A program made the position numbers and the translations under genes. A stretch of DNA of 64,000 bases, from contig NZ_JYGT01000010.1 of assembly GCF_000960085.1 (NCBI RefSeq), positions 248,001 through 312,000 on the forward strand, in the 5' to 3' direction. The notes under the pieces were generated by a model, which was given only the letters and a program-made list of their open reading frames with translations, was not told the origin of the DNA and made no database searches. Below, piece after piece: positions 42,595 to 51,676 of this stretch (position 1 is its first letter; every line of letters begins with the position of its first letter). Source of the DNA: Streptococcus infantis. Lineage in GTDB: Bacteria > Bacillota > Bacilli > Lactobacillales > Streptococcaceae.

Positions 42595-42678
42595 ACAGAC
42601 CTCTTTTGTAAGGTTATGTTATGGAACCAACTCTTTTTTTAGAGTACACTTATATCATAAAGATAAAGGAGCGAAACT

Positions 42679-42792
42679 ATGAAAAATATTATACAAAAGA
42701 AACAAACAAGTAAACCGAGTCCTAAGGATATCGAGCGAGTTGAGCTCGGCATCGAAATGATGCAAGCTCAGTTTCAATTAATGGGATATTAA
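42679..42792 (+). CDS. 37-residue peptide preceding the BceAB-type transporter
   Basis: ATG with AAAGGAG 7 nt upstream. The product starts MKNIIQKKQTSKPSPKDIER and ends MMQAQFQLMGY. It is soluble and charged, and stops 15 nt before the ATPase ATG. A good ribosome site and conserved-looking codons support a real small protein, possibly a leader or accessory peptide. Confidence 0.6.
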   Translation: MKNIIQKKQTSKPSPKDIERVELGIEMMQAQFQLMGY

Positions 42793-42807
42793 AAAGGAGA
42801 AGTTAAA

Positions 42808-43566
42808 ATGACACTATTAGATGTAAAACACGTTCAAAAGATTTATAAAACTCGCTTTCAAGGCAACCAAGTAGAAGCCCTGAAAGATATTCACTTTACC
42901 GTTGAAAAAGGCGACTACGTTGCTATCATGGGTGAGTCTGGATCTGGTAAATCTACTCTACTCAATATTCTAGCTATGCTTGACAAGCCAACGCGTGGGC
43001 AGGTCTTCCTAAACGGAACTGACACAGCTATCATTAAAAATTCTGAAGCATCAAGCTTCCGTCGTGAAAAGTTAGGCTTTGTCTTCCAAGACTTCAATTT
43101 GTTAGATACGCTTTCTGTTAAAGACAATATCTTACTCCCTTTGGTATTGTCTAGAAAGCCTATTACAGAAATGATGAAAAAATTGGTCGTGACGGCCGAA
43201 AATCTTGGCATCAATCAATTGCAGGAGAAGTACCCTTATGAAATCTCTGGAGGGCAAAAACAAAGGGTAGCAGTTGCACGGGCTATCATCACAGAACCAG
43301 AAATTCTTCTTGCGGACGAGCCAACAGGAGCCCTAGACTCTAAATCATCTGCAGCCCTCCTTGATATCTTCGATCAGATCAACGAGCAAGGGCAAACCAT
43401 TCTCATGGTGACCCACTCAACAGCAGCTGCTAGCCGTGCAAAACGTGTTCTTTTCATCAAGGACGGTATTCTCTATAATCAAATCTATCGTGGTGAAAAG
43501 ACGGATCGTCAGATGTTCCAAGAAATCTCTGACACTTTGACTGTTATGGCAAGTGAGGTGAACTAG
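42808..43566 (+). CDS. ABC transporter ATP-binding protein, BceA type
   Basis: 252 residues. Walker [10 protein letters not shown] (near 39), signature [14 protein letters not shown] (near 145), Walker [13 protein letters not shown] (near 167) and switch His in VTHS. It works with the ten-helix permease encoded 1 nt downstream. Transporters of this group give resistance to cell-wall-targeting peptides such as bacitracin and sense them together with a two-component system. AAAGGAGA precedes the ATG. Confidence 0.93.
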   Translation: MTLLDVKHVQKIYKTRFQGNQVEALKDIHFTVEKGDYVAIMGESGSGKSTLLNILAMLDKPTRGQVFLNGTDTAIIKNSEASSFRREKLGFVFQDFNLLDTLSVKDNILLPLVLSRKPITEMMKKLVVTAENLGINQLQEKYPYEISGGQKQRVAVARAIITEPEILLADEPTGALDSKSSAALLDIFDQINEQGQTILMVTHSTAAASRAKRVLFIKDGILYNQIYRGEKTDRQMFQEISDTLTVMASEVN

Positions 43567-43567
43567 T

Positions 43568-45559
43568 ATGTTTCGATTAACCAATAAGTTGGCCATATCC
43601 AACTTAATCAAAAACCGCAAACTCTATTATCCGTTTGCTTTGTCTGTCATTTTGGCAGTCACTATCAGCTATCTCTTTTACTCCCTAGCCTTTAATCCTA
43701 AAATTGTGGATTTACGTGGTGCATCTGCTATACAATTTACCCTACAACTAGGGCTTGTCGTTGTGACACTTGCATCTGCCATTATTGTGCTTTATGCCAA
43801 CAGTTTTGTCATGAAAAATCGCTCAAAAGAACTGGGTGTCTATGGTATGTTAGGATTAGAAAAGCGTCACTTGATTGGTATGACCTTCAAGGAACTCTTG
43901 ATTTTTGGGATAGTAACAGTCACTGCTGGTATTGGGATTGGTGCCCTCTTTGACAATCTCATCTTTGCATTATTGCTTAAACTTGCAAAGATGAAGGTAG
44001 AGCTAGCCGCAACCTTCCAATGGTCCGTAGTTCTTTCAATCCTTATTGTATTTGGTCTTATCTTTTTAGTCCTTGTGTCCCTAAATGCCCTACGTATCAT
44101 CCGTATGGATGCACTCCAACTCTCTCGTGAGAAAGCAAAAGGTGAAAAGAAGGGGCGTTTCCTAGTTCTTCAAACACTTGTAGGGCTAATTGCACTAGGT
44201 AGTGGCTACTATCTAGCACAAAGCGTAAAAGACCCAATTTCAGCAAGCCTTACTTTCTTTATTGCCGTCATGTTGGTAATAGTTGCGACCTATCTTTTAT
44301 TCAATGCGGGTATTACAGTTTTCTTACAGTTACTCAAGAAAAACAAAAGATATTACTATAAACCCAATAACCTCATCTCTGTATCTAACCTCATCTTTCG
44401 TATGAAGAAAAATGCTGTCGGTTTAGCAACCATTGCCATACTTTCAACCATGGTTTTAGTTACTATGTCTGCAGCAACCAGCATCTACAACGGTTCTGAA
44501 AACATGAAAAAACTCATGTATCCTCACGATTTTGATGTTAAGGGAAAAAATGTAGAAGTTGAGGATTTAGAAAAGCTTTTGACTCAATATGCCAGTGAAA
44601 AGAACTTAACGATTAGCAACAAAGACGTTCTTAGATATGCCAGCTTCGGCATTTCCAGTCAAGATGGGACCAAATTAACCATCTTTGAAAAAGGGCAAAC
44701 CAATGTCATGCCTAAGACAGTTTTCCTAGTTTTTGACCAAAAAGACTATGAAAAAATGACTGGACAAAAGCTTCATTTAACGGATAACGAAGTAGGTCTT
44801 TGGGTTAAAAATGACCAACTAAAAGGTCAGAAAGCATTTAGTCTTAACAAACAAGAGTACCGTATCAAGGAAGAAATCCAACAAGATTTTATCATCAATC
44901 ATGTTTCAAACCAGTATGCTCTCTTGATTTCGGATTATAACTACCTTGTTGTTCCAAATTTACAGAGTTTTTTGGACAAATACCAGGATTCTGCTGTCTA
45001 TACTCAGTTGTACGGTGGTATGGATGTAACCGCCAGTCAAGAGGAGCAGTTAAAACTAGCTAACGATTTTAATCGGTATGTGATCAACTTTAGTCATAAT
45101 CTCAAGAGCGAAGACGGTATGGTATACGGTGGAGATACTGCAAGTGATGCAATTAGCCAAGCGAACGCTCTCTTTGGCGGAGTCCTCTTTATCGGTATTT
45201 TCCTCTCTATCATCTTTATGGTAGGTACTGTACTGGTCATTTACTATAAACAAATCTCAGAAGGTTATGAAGACCGTGAACGCTTTGTTATCCTGCAAAA
45301 AGTTGGCTTAGACCAAAAACAAATCAAGCAAACTATTAACAAGCAAGTCTTGACTGTCTTCTTCCTCCCTGTAATCTTCGCCTTTCTACATTTGGCATTT
45401 GCTTATCACATGTTAAGTTTGATTCTCAAGGTTATCGGGGTTATCGATACAGCCATGATGTTAACCGTAACACTTTCTATCTGTGGCGTCTTTGCTTTAG
45501 TCTATGTACTAATCTTTATAATTACTTCAAGAAGTTATCGCAAGATTGTTCAAATATAA
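43568..45559 (+). CDS. ABC transporter permease, BceB type
   Basis: A 663-residue FtsX-domain permease with ten predicted helices: one near residue 20, three at about 60-170, two at 200-250, one at 285 and three at 540-655. A large extracytoplasmic domain lies between about 305 and 530, the hallmark of BceB-type peptide-resistance and sensing permeases. GTGAGGTG lies before the ATG, and the ATPase stop is immediately upstream. The gene is intact. Confidence 0.92.
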   Translation: MFRLTNKLAISNLIKNRKLYYPFALSVILAVTISYLFYSLAFNPKIVDLRGASAIQFTLQLGLVVVTLASAIIVLYANSFVMKNRSKELGVYGMLGLEKRHLIGMTFKELLIFGIVTVTAGIGIGALFDNLIFALLLKLAKMKVELAATFQWSVVLSILIVFGLIFLVLVSLNALRIIRMDALQLSREKAKGEKKGRFLVLQTLVGLIALGSGYYLAQSVKDPISASLTFFIAVMLVIVATYLLFNAGITVFLQLLKKNKRYYYKPNNLISVSNLIFRMKKNAVGLATIAILSTMVLVTMSAATSIYNGSENMKKLMYPHDFDVKGKNVEVEDLEKLLTQYASEKNLTISNKDVLRYASFGISSQDGTKLTIFEKGQTNVMPKTVFLVFDQKDYEKMTGQKLHLTDNEVGLWVKNDQLKGQKAFSLNKQEYRIKEEIQQDFIINHVSNQYALLISDYNYLVVPNLQSFLDKYQDSAVYTQLYGGMDVTASQEEQLKLANDFNRYVINFSHNLKSEDGMVYGGDTASDAISQANALFGGVLFIGIFLSIIFMVGTVLVIYYKQISEGYEDRERFVILQKVGLDQKQIKQTINKQVLTVFFLPVIFAFLHLAFAYHMLSLILKVIGVIDTAMMLTVTLSICGVFALVYVLIFIITSRSYRKIVQI

Positions 45560-45600
45560 TAAGAAGTGTTTGTGAAGGAATCATAGTATTAACCCCAACG

Positions 45601-45714
45601 AATATTTTGGAAACTGCTAAAGTTTACGATAAAAAAGATTATAGATAAATATTTTCAAAAAAATCTTGGAACGATGTTCGATTAAATGCATATTGGGATT
45701 ATTATAGATTTTAA
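45601..45714 (+). pseudogene. Remnant of a lactococcin-972-type bacteriocin precursor
   Basis: One frame reads NILETAKVYDKKDYR, stop (45646-45648), IFSKKSWNDVRLNAYWDYYRF, stop. The tail (AYWDYYR-like) resembles the aromatic C-terminus of lactococcin-972-family peptides, and the position, just upstream of the DUF1430 permease and its ATPase, is where the bacteriocin gene belongs. Signal peptide and N-terminal half are missing. The identification is inference from context and a short tail. Confidence 0.4.
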
Positions 45715-45764
45715 AAATAATTTATGAAAACAAGAGACCCAATGAAAGGATAGGGTAGGTGCTT

Positions 45765-47747
45765 ATGAAATTAAAATTATGTATCATTGGCTTTTTCTTT
45801 TGTTTGATCGCTGCAATTGGTCTGGTCACTATTAGCGATACCGAAACTCCCATACCTTTACCAATTGATGGTGCTTTTTCTATTCAAGGGAAAAGCAATC
45901 TTTCAAATAATGAAATATACGAAATGCTTCGTGACCTATCAAAAACGGAAAAAGTTACCATTTACAAGCCCATCGTTCAGAGCTCGGGTCAGTTGAAGTA
46001 TGTAAATGTCGATGATGTAAATAATGAACAATTAAAGTCAGTACCGATAATAGGGATGTATTATACCCTTGGGGAAATGGATGTAGACAGTTTGAAACCA
46101 CTTACGATGACAGGACTGCAAACTGTATATATGGCTTATCCTTGGTATATAGGAGGAATATTACAATTCACTGGAACTTTAAGAATACTGTTAATGGGTT
46201 CCATTTACTTAACTTTATTAGTTGTTTTATTTGTTGTTAGGACGAGGCAGATTAAAGAAGGAGTGATACGACGTTCTTTGGGATTGCCTGTATACGATTT
46301 AAGAAGAGAGTATGTCATTTCTCTTATTTTTGAACTGATTATGATGTCTTTATTGATGATTTCTTACAGTTCTTTTTTGGGAAATGGTTTCTTCACCTAT
46401 AGTTCTAAGTTATTTTTCTCTCTGCTTTTAACGAATTTTATACTATTTCAAATCATTGATCTCATCACCTTTGTTTTATTTTGGTTGACGATTCAGATTG
46501 AAAAGCCCATTGAAATTATCAAAAACAAGGCAAAAAACAAGCTTATTTTTGTCGTATGGCTTGCCATTATTTCGATTATTATCGTTGTATCAGGAATTTT
46601 TTTACAAGAAACAAAGAGTAGTCAATCCAGTATCAACATCCAGATACAGAATTTAGTACCATGGGACACAGTAAAGAACTGGAGAAGAATTGAGTTCCTT
46701 GGAATAGAAAATAACTTTGCTAAAAATGGAGAAGTAAGCGATTCGGATGGTCAGTATCTACAGATAGCTGCTTCCTTAAAAAACTTAGATTATTTATATA
46801 TAGAACGATCCTCGGCCTATGTACCAGATCTTATGAAAACATCTCATGTTTTAGAAGACTTTTCTAAACAATTAGAAAACGATGGAATAACGAATCCAGA
46901 AATAAATAAGGACCTGATTTATATCAATCAAACAGGTGCTAACCTACAAAATAAAGTGAATGGAACAAACTATCATCTTTTAGATAATAAGATAGCAACC
47001 ATTTATATTCCTGAGAAATGGAAAGAAAACCAAAAATCTATTGAGAATACAGTTGTAGCAGAACAATTTATTGGAACACACTATACAACAGAAGAGCTTG
47101 CAGTACAAATAATTCCTGATGGTGATAAAATTTTTTATTTCAATGAGGATGCTGATATCGATCATAAAAATAAAGATATTTTACCAATGGAAAGTGTAGC
47201 AGATAGCAAAGATAATATTGTTGTTGTGTTAGACACAGACAAAATGATCGAAAACAACAAGTTTTCTTTGGCTAGTAATATACTATATAAATCTCTTTTT
47301 AGTCCTGAAGCGGTTAAAAAAATAAATGAGATGACTATCCCGTTAAATTTTTCAATGAATCCAGTAGATGTTTACCAAATTGTGAAGTTGAAGATCCAAT
47401 CCTTAGAGCACCAAATTCTACTGTCACAAATCTTGCAGAAGATAATTTACAGTATTGTCTTTATACTCATTTATCAATATGTCCAACTTTATATTGCCCT
47501 AAAACAGAATGAATATGTGAAAAAAATCATTTTGGGTCTGTCAAAAACATATATAGCAATTTCAAGTCTCAAGTACTTTATGATGACTATTACAATGGTT
47601 ATTCTATTTACATTTCTTATGACAGGGCAAATAGAGCTGCTATATATTGGTCTTGCTTCTATACTTGTTTTGATGTTGTCAATAACCATGAGTTTTAGAA
47701 AATTATCTGAAAGCTATACTAAAATTTTAAAAGGAGATGAAACATGA
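45765..47747 (+). CDS. DUF1430 bacteriocin-associated integral membrane protein
   Basis: About 660 residues; ATG 45765 is preferred (GGTAGG 6 nt upstream), with an in-frame GTG at 45759. There is a signal-anchor helix at the N-terminus, three further helices at about 145-265, a helix near 272, a large external domain (about 290-550) and four C-terminal helices. This matches the putative immunity/export permease of lactococcin-972-type systems. It overlaps its ATPase gene by 4 nt. Confidence 0.85.
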   Translation: MKLKLCIIGFFFCLIAAIGLVTISDTETPIPLPIDGAFSIQGKSNLSNNEIYEMLRDLSKTEKVTIYKPIVQSSGQLKYVNVDDVNNEQLKSVPIIGMYYTLGEMDVDSLKPLTMTGLQTVYMAYPWYIGGILQFTGTLRILLMGSIYLTLLVVLFVVRTRQIKEGVIRRSLGLPVYDLRREYVISLIFELIMMSLLMISYSSFLGNGFFTYSSKLFFSLLLTNFILFQIIDLITFVLFWLTIQIEKPIEIIKNKAKNKLIFVVWLAIISIIIVVSGIFLQETKSSQSSINIQIQNLVPWDTVKNWRRIEFLGIENNFAKNGEVSDSDGQYLQIAASLKNLDYLYIERSSAYVPDLMKTSHVLEDFSKQLENDGITNPEINKDLIYINQTGANLQNKVNGTNYHLLDNKIATIYIPEKWKENQKSIENTVVAEQFIGTHYTTEELAVQIIPDGDKIFYFNEDADIDHKNKDILPMESVADSKDNIVVVLDTDKMIENNKFSLASNILYKSLFSPEAVKKINEMTIPLNFSMNPVDVYQIVKLKIQSLEHQILLSQILQKIIYSIVFILIYQYVQLYIALKQNEYVKKIILGLSKTYIAISSLKYFMMTITMVILFTFLMTGQIELLYIGLASILVLMLSITMSFRKLSESYTKILKGDET

Positions 47748-48367
47748 CAATTGACCTTTTGAACGTTTCAAAAAGTTTTGGCTCAAAAAAGATCTTTACA
47801 GACTTAAATTTAAGATTTGAATCTGGGAAAAGCTACGCATTGATTGGAGGTTCTGGCTCTGGTAAAAGTACTCTTCTTAATATTATAGGAAGATTAGAAA
47901 AAATTGACAGTGGGAACGTTTTAGTTGATGAACAGGATATTTGGAAGATAAAAGAAAGAACCTTCTTTAAAAATACTGTTGGATATGTATTTCAGAATTA
48001 TTCTTTAATAGAGAACAAAACAGTATATGATAATTTGAAACTTATCACTAAAGACAAAAAAATAATAACTGATGTACTTGAAAAAGTAGGACTGTCGAGC
48101 GACCATTTACATCAAAAAATATATGAATTGTCTGGAGGGCAGGCTCAACGTGTAGCTATTGCCAGAATGTTAATGAAACCACGTAAAATTATCTTAGCAG
48201 ATGAACCCACAGGAGCTTTAGATGGTGAGATTGGAAAAGAAATTATTCGTTTATTATTAAATGAAAGAGATGAAGACAAATATGTTATAATAGCGACGCA
48301 TGATCCAGCTGTCTATAACAAAGTTGATGTGATCATTGATATGAAAGATATAGGGGATAATGTATGA
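47744..48367 (+). CDS. ABC transporter ATPase, lactococcin 972 group
   Basis: 207 residues with Walker A GGSGSGKST, signature LSGGQAQRVAIARM, Walker [13 protein letters not shown] and the switch ATHD. The short MacB-like ATPase next to a DUF1430 protein fits the TIGR03608 group (putative bacteriocin export, lactococcin 972 type). ATGA overlaps on both sides show that three genes are translated together. Confidence 0.9.
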   Translation: MTIDLLNVSKSFGSKKIFTDLNLRFESGKSYALIGGSGSGKSTLLNIIGRLEKIDSGNVLVDEQDIWKIKERTFFKNTVGYVFQNYSLIENKTVYDNLKLITKDKKIITDVLEKVGLSSDHLHQKIYELSGGQAQRVAIARMLMKPRKIILADEPTGALDGEIGKEIIRLLLNERDEDKYVIIATHDPAVYNKVDVIIDMKDIGDNV

Positions 48368-48864
48368 AAAAGATAATTTATATCGCTTTGATCTTTGTAG
48401 CTGGGCTACTTGCTATTTTCTTCTTTGGAAAACAAATGATCATAAAAGAAAATACCAATAAACCAACACTGGAGTTAACAGTTTATACGGTTTCTTCTAG
48501 TGATACAGAAAAATGGAATAAAGTGAAAAAAGTAGAAACAGAAGAAGCTACATACTTCATAACTGTAAAAGAAGTAGCGTCTTCAGAAGAAGTATTTTCA
48601 AACATCATTGCAAATGGAGCTGCTATGGGGTTCGGAGTTCGTGAAGAAGAGGTGAAGCAATTTAATAATAATTTAGGAGATACTATTGAGGACTCTAAGC
48701 ATAATAAACTCATTGAAATAGAATTTTTTACTTTTTCTAATGATGACGAGGGATTTGTAGTAGCAAATTTTGACTACGGTAAAGAAGAGTTGAATTCTCA
48801 GAAAAAAGATATAAAAGACTTATATAAAAAATTATATGAATCTTTTAAAGAAAAAAGTAAGTGA
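48364..48864 (+). CDS. Hypothetical membrane-anchored protein of the bacteriocin-immunity operon
   Basis: 166 residues. One N-terminal helix (residues 4-22, IYIALIFVAGLLAIFFFGK) anchors an extracytoplasmic domain of about 140 residues rich in beta strands and lysine, with a helical C-terminus. It overlaps the ATPase stop by 4 nt, so it belongs to the transporter set and may be a self-protection or accessory factor. No family recognised. Confidence 0.65.
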   Translation: MKKIIYIALIFVAGLLAIFFFGKQMIIKENTNKPTLELTVYTVSSSDTEKWNKVKKVETEEATYFITVKEVASSEEVFSNIIANGAAMGFGVREEEVKQFNNNLGDTIEDSKHNKLIEIEFFTFSNDDEGFVVANFDYGKEELNSQKKDIKDLYKKLYESFKEKSK

Positions 48865-49145
48865 TTGCGATTTATTTGCCTGTTTTGATAGAAAAAAGTC
48901 AATTTTTAATTCTAATATCTTATCTTGATAATCGCGCTTTTTAGTTGATAAAACTTACAAATAGTCCTGAAGAAGACAATGACATTCAGTTTACTTATAT
49001 GTATCATGTGCATACAAAGTTAGTTCCATCCCATCATCAATTTATGTTTATCAATAATTGAGCAGTTGTTGCATCATTTAATATTTCAGAGGTTCAGTAC
49101 CAGTATTTTATGAAAGAATCACTTTCTCATGTCATGGTTTATAAT

Positions 49146-49246
49146 TAATACTCTTCGAAAATCAAATTCAAACTGCATTAGCGTCGCCTTGATGTACTCA
49201 AGTACAGCCTGTGGCTAGTTTGCTCTTTGATTTTCATTGAGTATTA
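49146..49246 (-). repeat. BOX element (boxA and boxC, no boxB)
   Basis: 101 bp with terminal inverted TAATACTC/GAGTATTA and the internal CTCAAGTACAGCC and GAAAATCAAA-type segments known from pneumococcal BOX repeats. The TGAAAATCAAAGAGCAAAC boxA end reads on the reverse strand. BOX elements are miniature repeats of the mitis group. Confidence 0.9.
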
Positions 49247-49345
49247 GAGGCAAATAAGCCATTTAAACAGAGTTAGGATTCACCTTCACGACTATAAATC
49301 TAGCAAAATTGGCCAGTAGTTTAGACTCTAAAAGGTCTACTATTC

Positions 49346-49414
49346 AAAAACCACACAGTATTTCTTTCGGCTTGATGCTATTCAAGCTTGAAATCACTGT
49401 GTGGTTTTATTTTT
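49346..49414. terminator. Long bidirectional hairpin
   Basis: AAAACCACACAGT with ACTGTGTGGTTTT forms the base; inner pairs ATTTC/GAAAT and GGCTTGA/TTCAAGC continue the stem to nearly 30 bp. T and A tails on both sides make it a terminator for the leftward VIT gene and for anything from the left. Confidence 0.8.
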
Positions 49415-49445
49415 AAGCTAGTTTTTCTCAGCATTATTTTTTATC

Positions 49446-50141
49446 TTAAATACTAAACAACTGTCCAAATAGATAAGTGACACCCATGGTCAAAAGGCCG
49501 ATACAAAGGTTACGAATCATAGCTGTTTTAGTTGGGGCTTTTCCAAGTTTGGCACTGGTGTAACCTGTAATCAATAGAGAAATCGCAACGATAAAAACAG
49601 TAGCAGGGATTCGATAGTCACTTGGAAAGATGGTGATGGAAAGCATTGGTGGTAAACTACCAAGAACAAAAGCGATGAAGCTAGATGCTGCAGCATGCCA
49701 AGGATTGGTAAACTCTTCATACTCGATTCCGTATTTTTCCTCAACTAAGGCTTTAAGTGGATTTTTAAGAAAAGCTTTATTGACTAAAAGTTGAGCTGAA
49801 GTTTCACACTCACCATTTTGAAGATAAGCAGCATATAGAGATTTCTTTGCAGCCTCGATATCCTTATCCAAAAGTAATTGCTCACGAGCTACTGCGGCTT
49901 CTTCGGTGTCTTTTTGAGTAGATACTGAAACATATTCACCTCCAGCCATAGAGAAGGCACCCGCTAAGATGGCAGCCAAACCTGAAAGAAAGATTATCCA
50001 AATATTACTGGTTGCACTGGCAACGCCGATAACAACTCCAGCGATGGAAATGATCCCGTCATTGGCTCCGAGCACACCAGCACGTAAAATGTTTAAACGA
50101 CCAGCGAAGTTTGAATCAATTTCATGTGTAATTTCTGACAT
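49446..50141 (-). CDS. VIT1/CCC1 family transporter
   Basis: 231 residues from ATG 50141 (GGAGA 7 nt upstream; a longer in-frame extension has no support). Five helices, with the family motifs LRAGVLGANDGIIS near 20 and AGEYVSVSTQKDTE near 80 (the latter leading to a cytosolic metal-binding helical region), then three more helices. Members carry iron or manganese across membranes. Single-gene unit, divergent from metY. Confidence 0.88.
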   Translation of the reverse strand: MSEITHEIDSNFAGRLNILRAGVLGANDGIISIAGVVIGVASATSNIWIIFLSGLAAILAGAFSMAGGEYVSVSTQKDTEEAAVAREQLLLDKDIEAAKKSLYAAYLQNGECETSAQLLVNKAFLKNPLKALVEEKYGIEYEEFTNPWHAAASSFIAFVLGSLPPMLSITIFPSDYRIPATVFIVAISLLITGYTSAKLGKAPTKTAMIRNLCIGLLTMGVTYLFGQLFSI

Positions 50142-50332
50142 AGTCTTCTCCTTTTTATCCATTATAAAGTATAGGAGAAGTAAAAACAAACTTTTTAAAC
50201 TTTCTGAAAAAAGTTCTACAATTTTAATAATAGCCATAGCTATTACTTATGCCAATATATAACAAAGTTGTATTTGTAACTGACTGACATAGATGATACA
50301 ATTAAATTAATGAAATCTTTGGAGGTCTGATG

Positions 50333-51613
50333 ATGACTCGTGAATTTAAATTTGAAACTCTTCAATTGCATGCAGGGCAAGTGGTAGATGCTACTACCAA
50401 GTCTCGTGCTGTACCAATTTACCAAACAACATCTTTTGTATTTGATGATACACAGGAGGGTGCAGAACTCTTTGCACTTCAGAAGGCTGGTAATATCTAT
50501 ACTCGTATCACTAACCCAACAACTTCAGCCTTTGAAGAGCGTATTGCAGCACTAGAAGGCGGAGTAGGTGCACTTGCCACAGCTTCTGGGATGGCAGCTC
50601 TTACTTATACTATTCTTGGACTTGCTCATGCTGGTGATCATGTGGTTGCAGCTTCAACTATCTACGGTGGGACCTTTAACCTTTTGAAAGAAACCCTTCC
50701 TCGTTACGGAATCACCACAACTTTTGTTGATATTGATAATCTAGAAGAAGTAGAGGCAGCGATTAAAGATAATACAAAACTTGTTTTGATTGAAACTTTG
50801 GGTAATCCAGTTATCAACATTCCTGATATTGAAAAAATAGCTGAAATTGCTCATAAACATCAGATTCCTTTGGTTTCAGACAATACCTTTGCAACGCCTT
50901 ATCTTATCAATGTCTTTTCACACGGTGTAGATATCGCAGTTCACTCTGCAACTAAGTTTATCGGTGGACACGGTACAACTATTGGCGGTGTCATTGTTGA
51001 TAGCGGTAAGTTTGACTGGGCTGCTTCAGGGAAATTCCCTCAATTAGTCGATGAAGATCCAAGCTACCACAATATCAGCTATACTCGTGATGTTGGTGCT
51101 GCAGCTTTTATCGTTGCTGCTCGCGTGCAATTGCTTCGCGATATGGGAGCTGCCCTTTCACCATTTAACTCATTCTTGCTCCTACAAGGTCTTGAGACAC
51201 TATCTCTCCGTGTTGAACGTCATGTTCAAAATGCTGAGAAAATCGTTGATTTCCTTGTGAACCATCCAAAAGTTGAAAAAGTCAATTATCCAAAATTAGC
51301 TGATAGCCCTTACCATGCCTTGGCGGAGAAATATTTACCAAAAGGTGTTGGTTCAATCTTTACCTTCCACGTTAAAGGCGGAGAAGCAGAAGCTCGTAAG
51401 GTGATTGATAGCTTAGAAATCTTTTCAAACCTTGCAAACGTAGCAGATGCCAAATCATTGGTCGTTCATCCAGCAACTACAACTCATTCTCAATTGTCTG
51501 ACTCTGATCTAGAAGCAGCAGGAGTAACTAAAAATCAAATCCGTCTATCAATTGGACTAGAAAATGTCGATGATTTGATTGAAGATTTACGACTAGCTCT
51601 TGAAAAAATCTAA
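50333..51613 (+). CDS. O-acetylhomoserine sulfhydrylase / cysteine synthase family
   Basis: 426 residues; ATG 50333 lies 7 nt after GGAGG (ATG 50330 is too close). A fold-type I PLP enzyme of the Cys/Met metabolism family; PLP lysine in HSATKFIGGHGT near 207. Length, ETLQLHAGQ at the start and insertion pattern fit O-acetylhomoserine (thiol)-lyase (MetY/CysD), which makes homocysteine from O-acetylhomoserine and sulfide. No methionine riboswitch is seen upstream. It appears monocistronic. Confidence 0.92.
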   Translation: MTREFKFETLQLHAGQVVDATTKSRAVPIYQTTSFVFDDTQEGAELFALQKAGNIYTRITNPTTSAFEERIAALEGGVGALATASGMAALTYTILGLAHAGDHVVAASTIYGGTFNLLKETLPRYGITTTFVDIDNLEEVEAAIKDNTKLVLIETLGNPVINIPDIEKIAEIAHKHQIPLVSDNTFATPYLINVFSHGVDIAVHSATKFIGGHGTTIGGVIVDSGKFDWAASGKFPQLVDEDPSYHNISYTRDVGAAAFIVAARVQLLRDMGAALSPFNSFLLLQGLETLSLRVERHVQNAEKIVDFLVNHPKVEKVNYPKLADSPYHALAEKYLPKGVGSIFTFHVKGGEAEARKVIDSLEIFSNLANVADAKSLVVHPATTTHSQLSDSDLEAAGVTKNQIRLSIGLENVDDLIEDLRLALEKI

Positions 51614-51640
51614 AAATAACTTATATTTATCAAATTAAGC

Positions 51641-51676
51641 ATCCTTCTCACGAATAATAAAGTGAGGAGGATTTTT
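51641..51676 (+). promoter_or_regulatory. Hairpin that hides the radC ribosome site and doubles as terminator
   Basis: ATCCTTCTCAC (51641-51651) pairs over 11 bp (one G-U) with GTGAGGAGGAT (51662-51672), followed by TTTTT and then the radC ATG at 51677. The 3' arm contains the entire Shine-Dalgarno GAGGAGG. The structure looks like the terminator of metY and at the same time would block radC translation. Confidence 0.75.

Larger units (their letters stand above)
48865..49445. other. Intergenic stretch with decayed coding sequence, BOX element and hairpin
   Basis: No intact gene. At about 48939-49061 a frame without a ribosome site reads TNSPEEDNDIQFTYMYHVHT and on to a stop, with the look of decayed coding DNA. 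A BOX element (49146-49246) and a long hairpin (49346-49414) follow. Confidence 0.5.

Noticed and set aside
45562-45714. An intact small gene upstream of the DUF1430 gene
   Set aside because: A stop codon at 45646 breaks the frame and there is no start codon with a ribosome site, so it was treated as a remnant.
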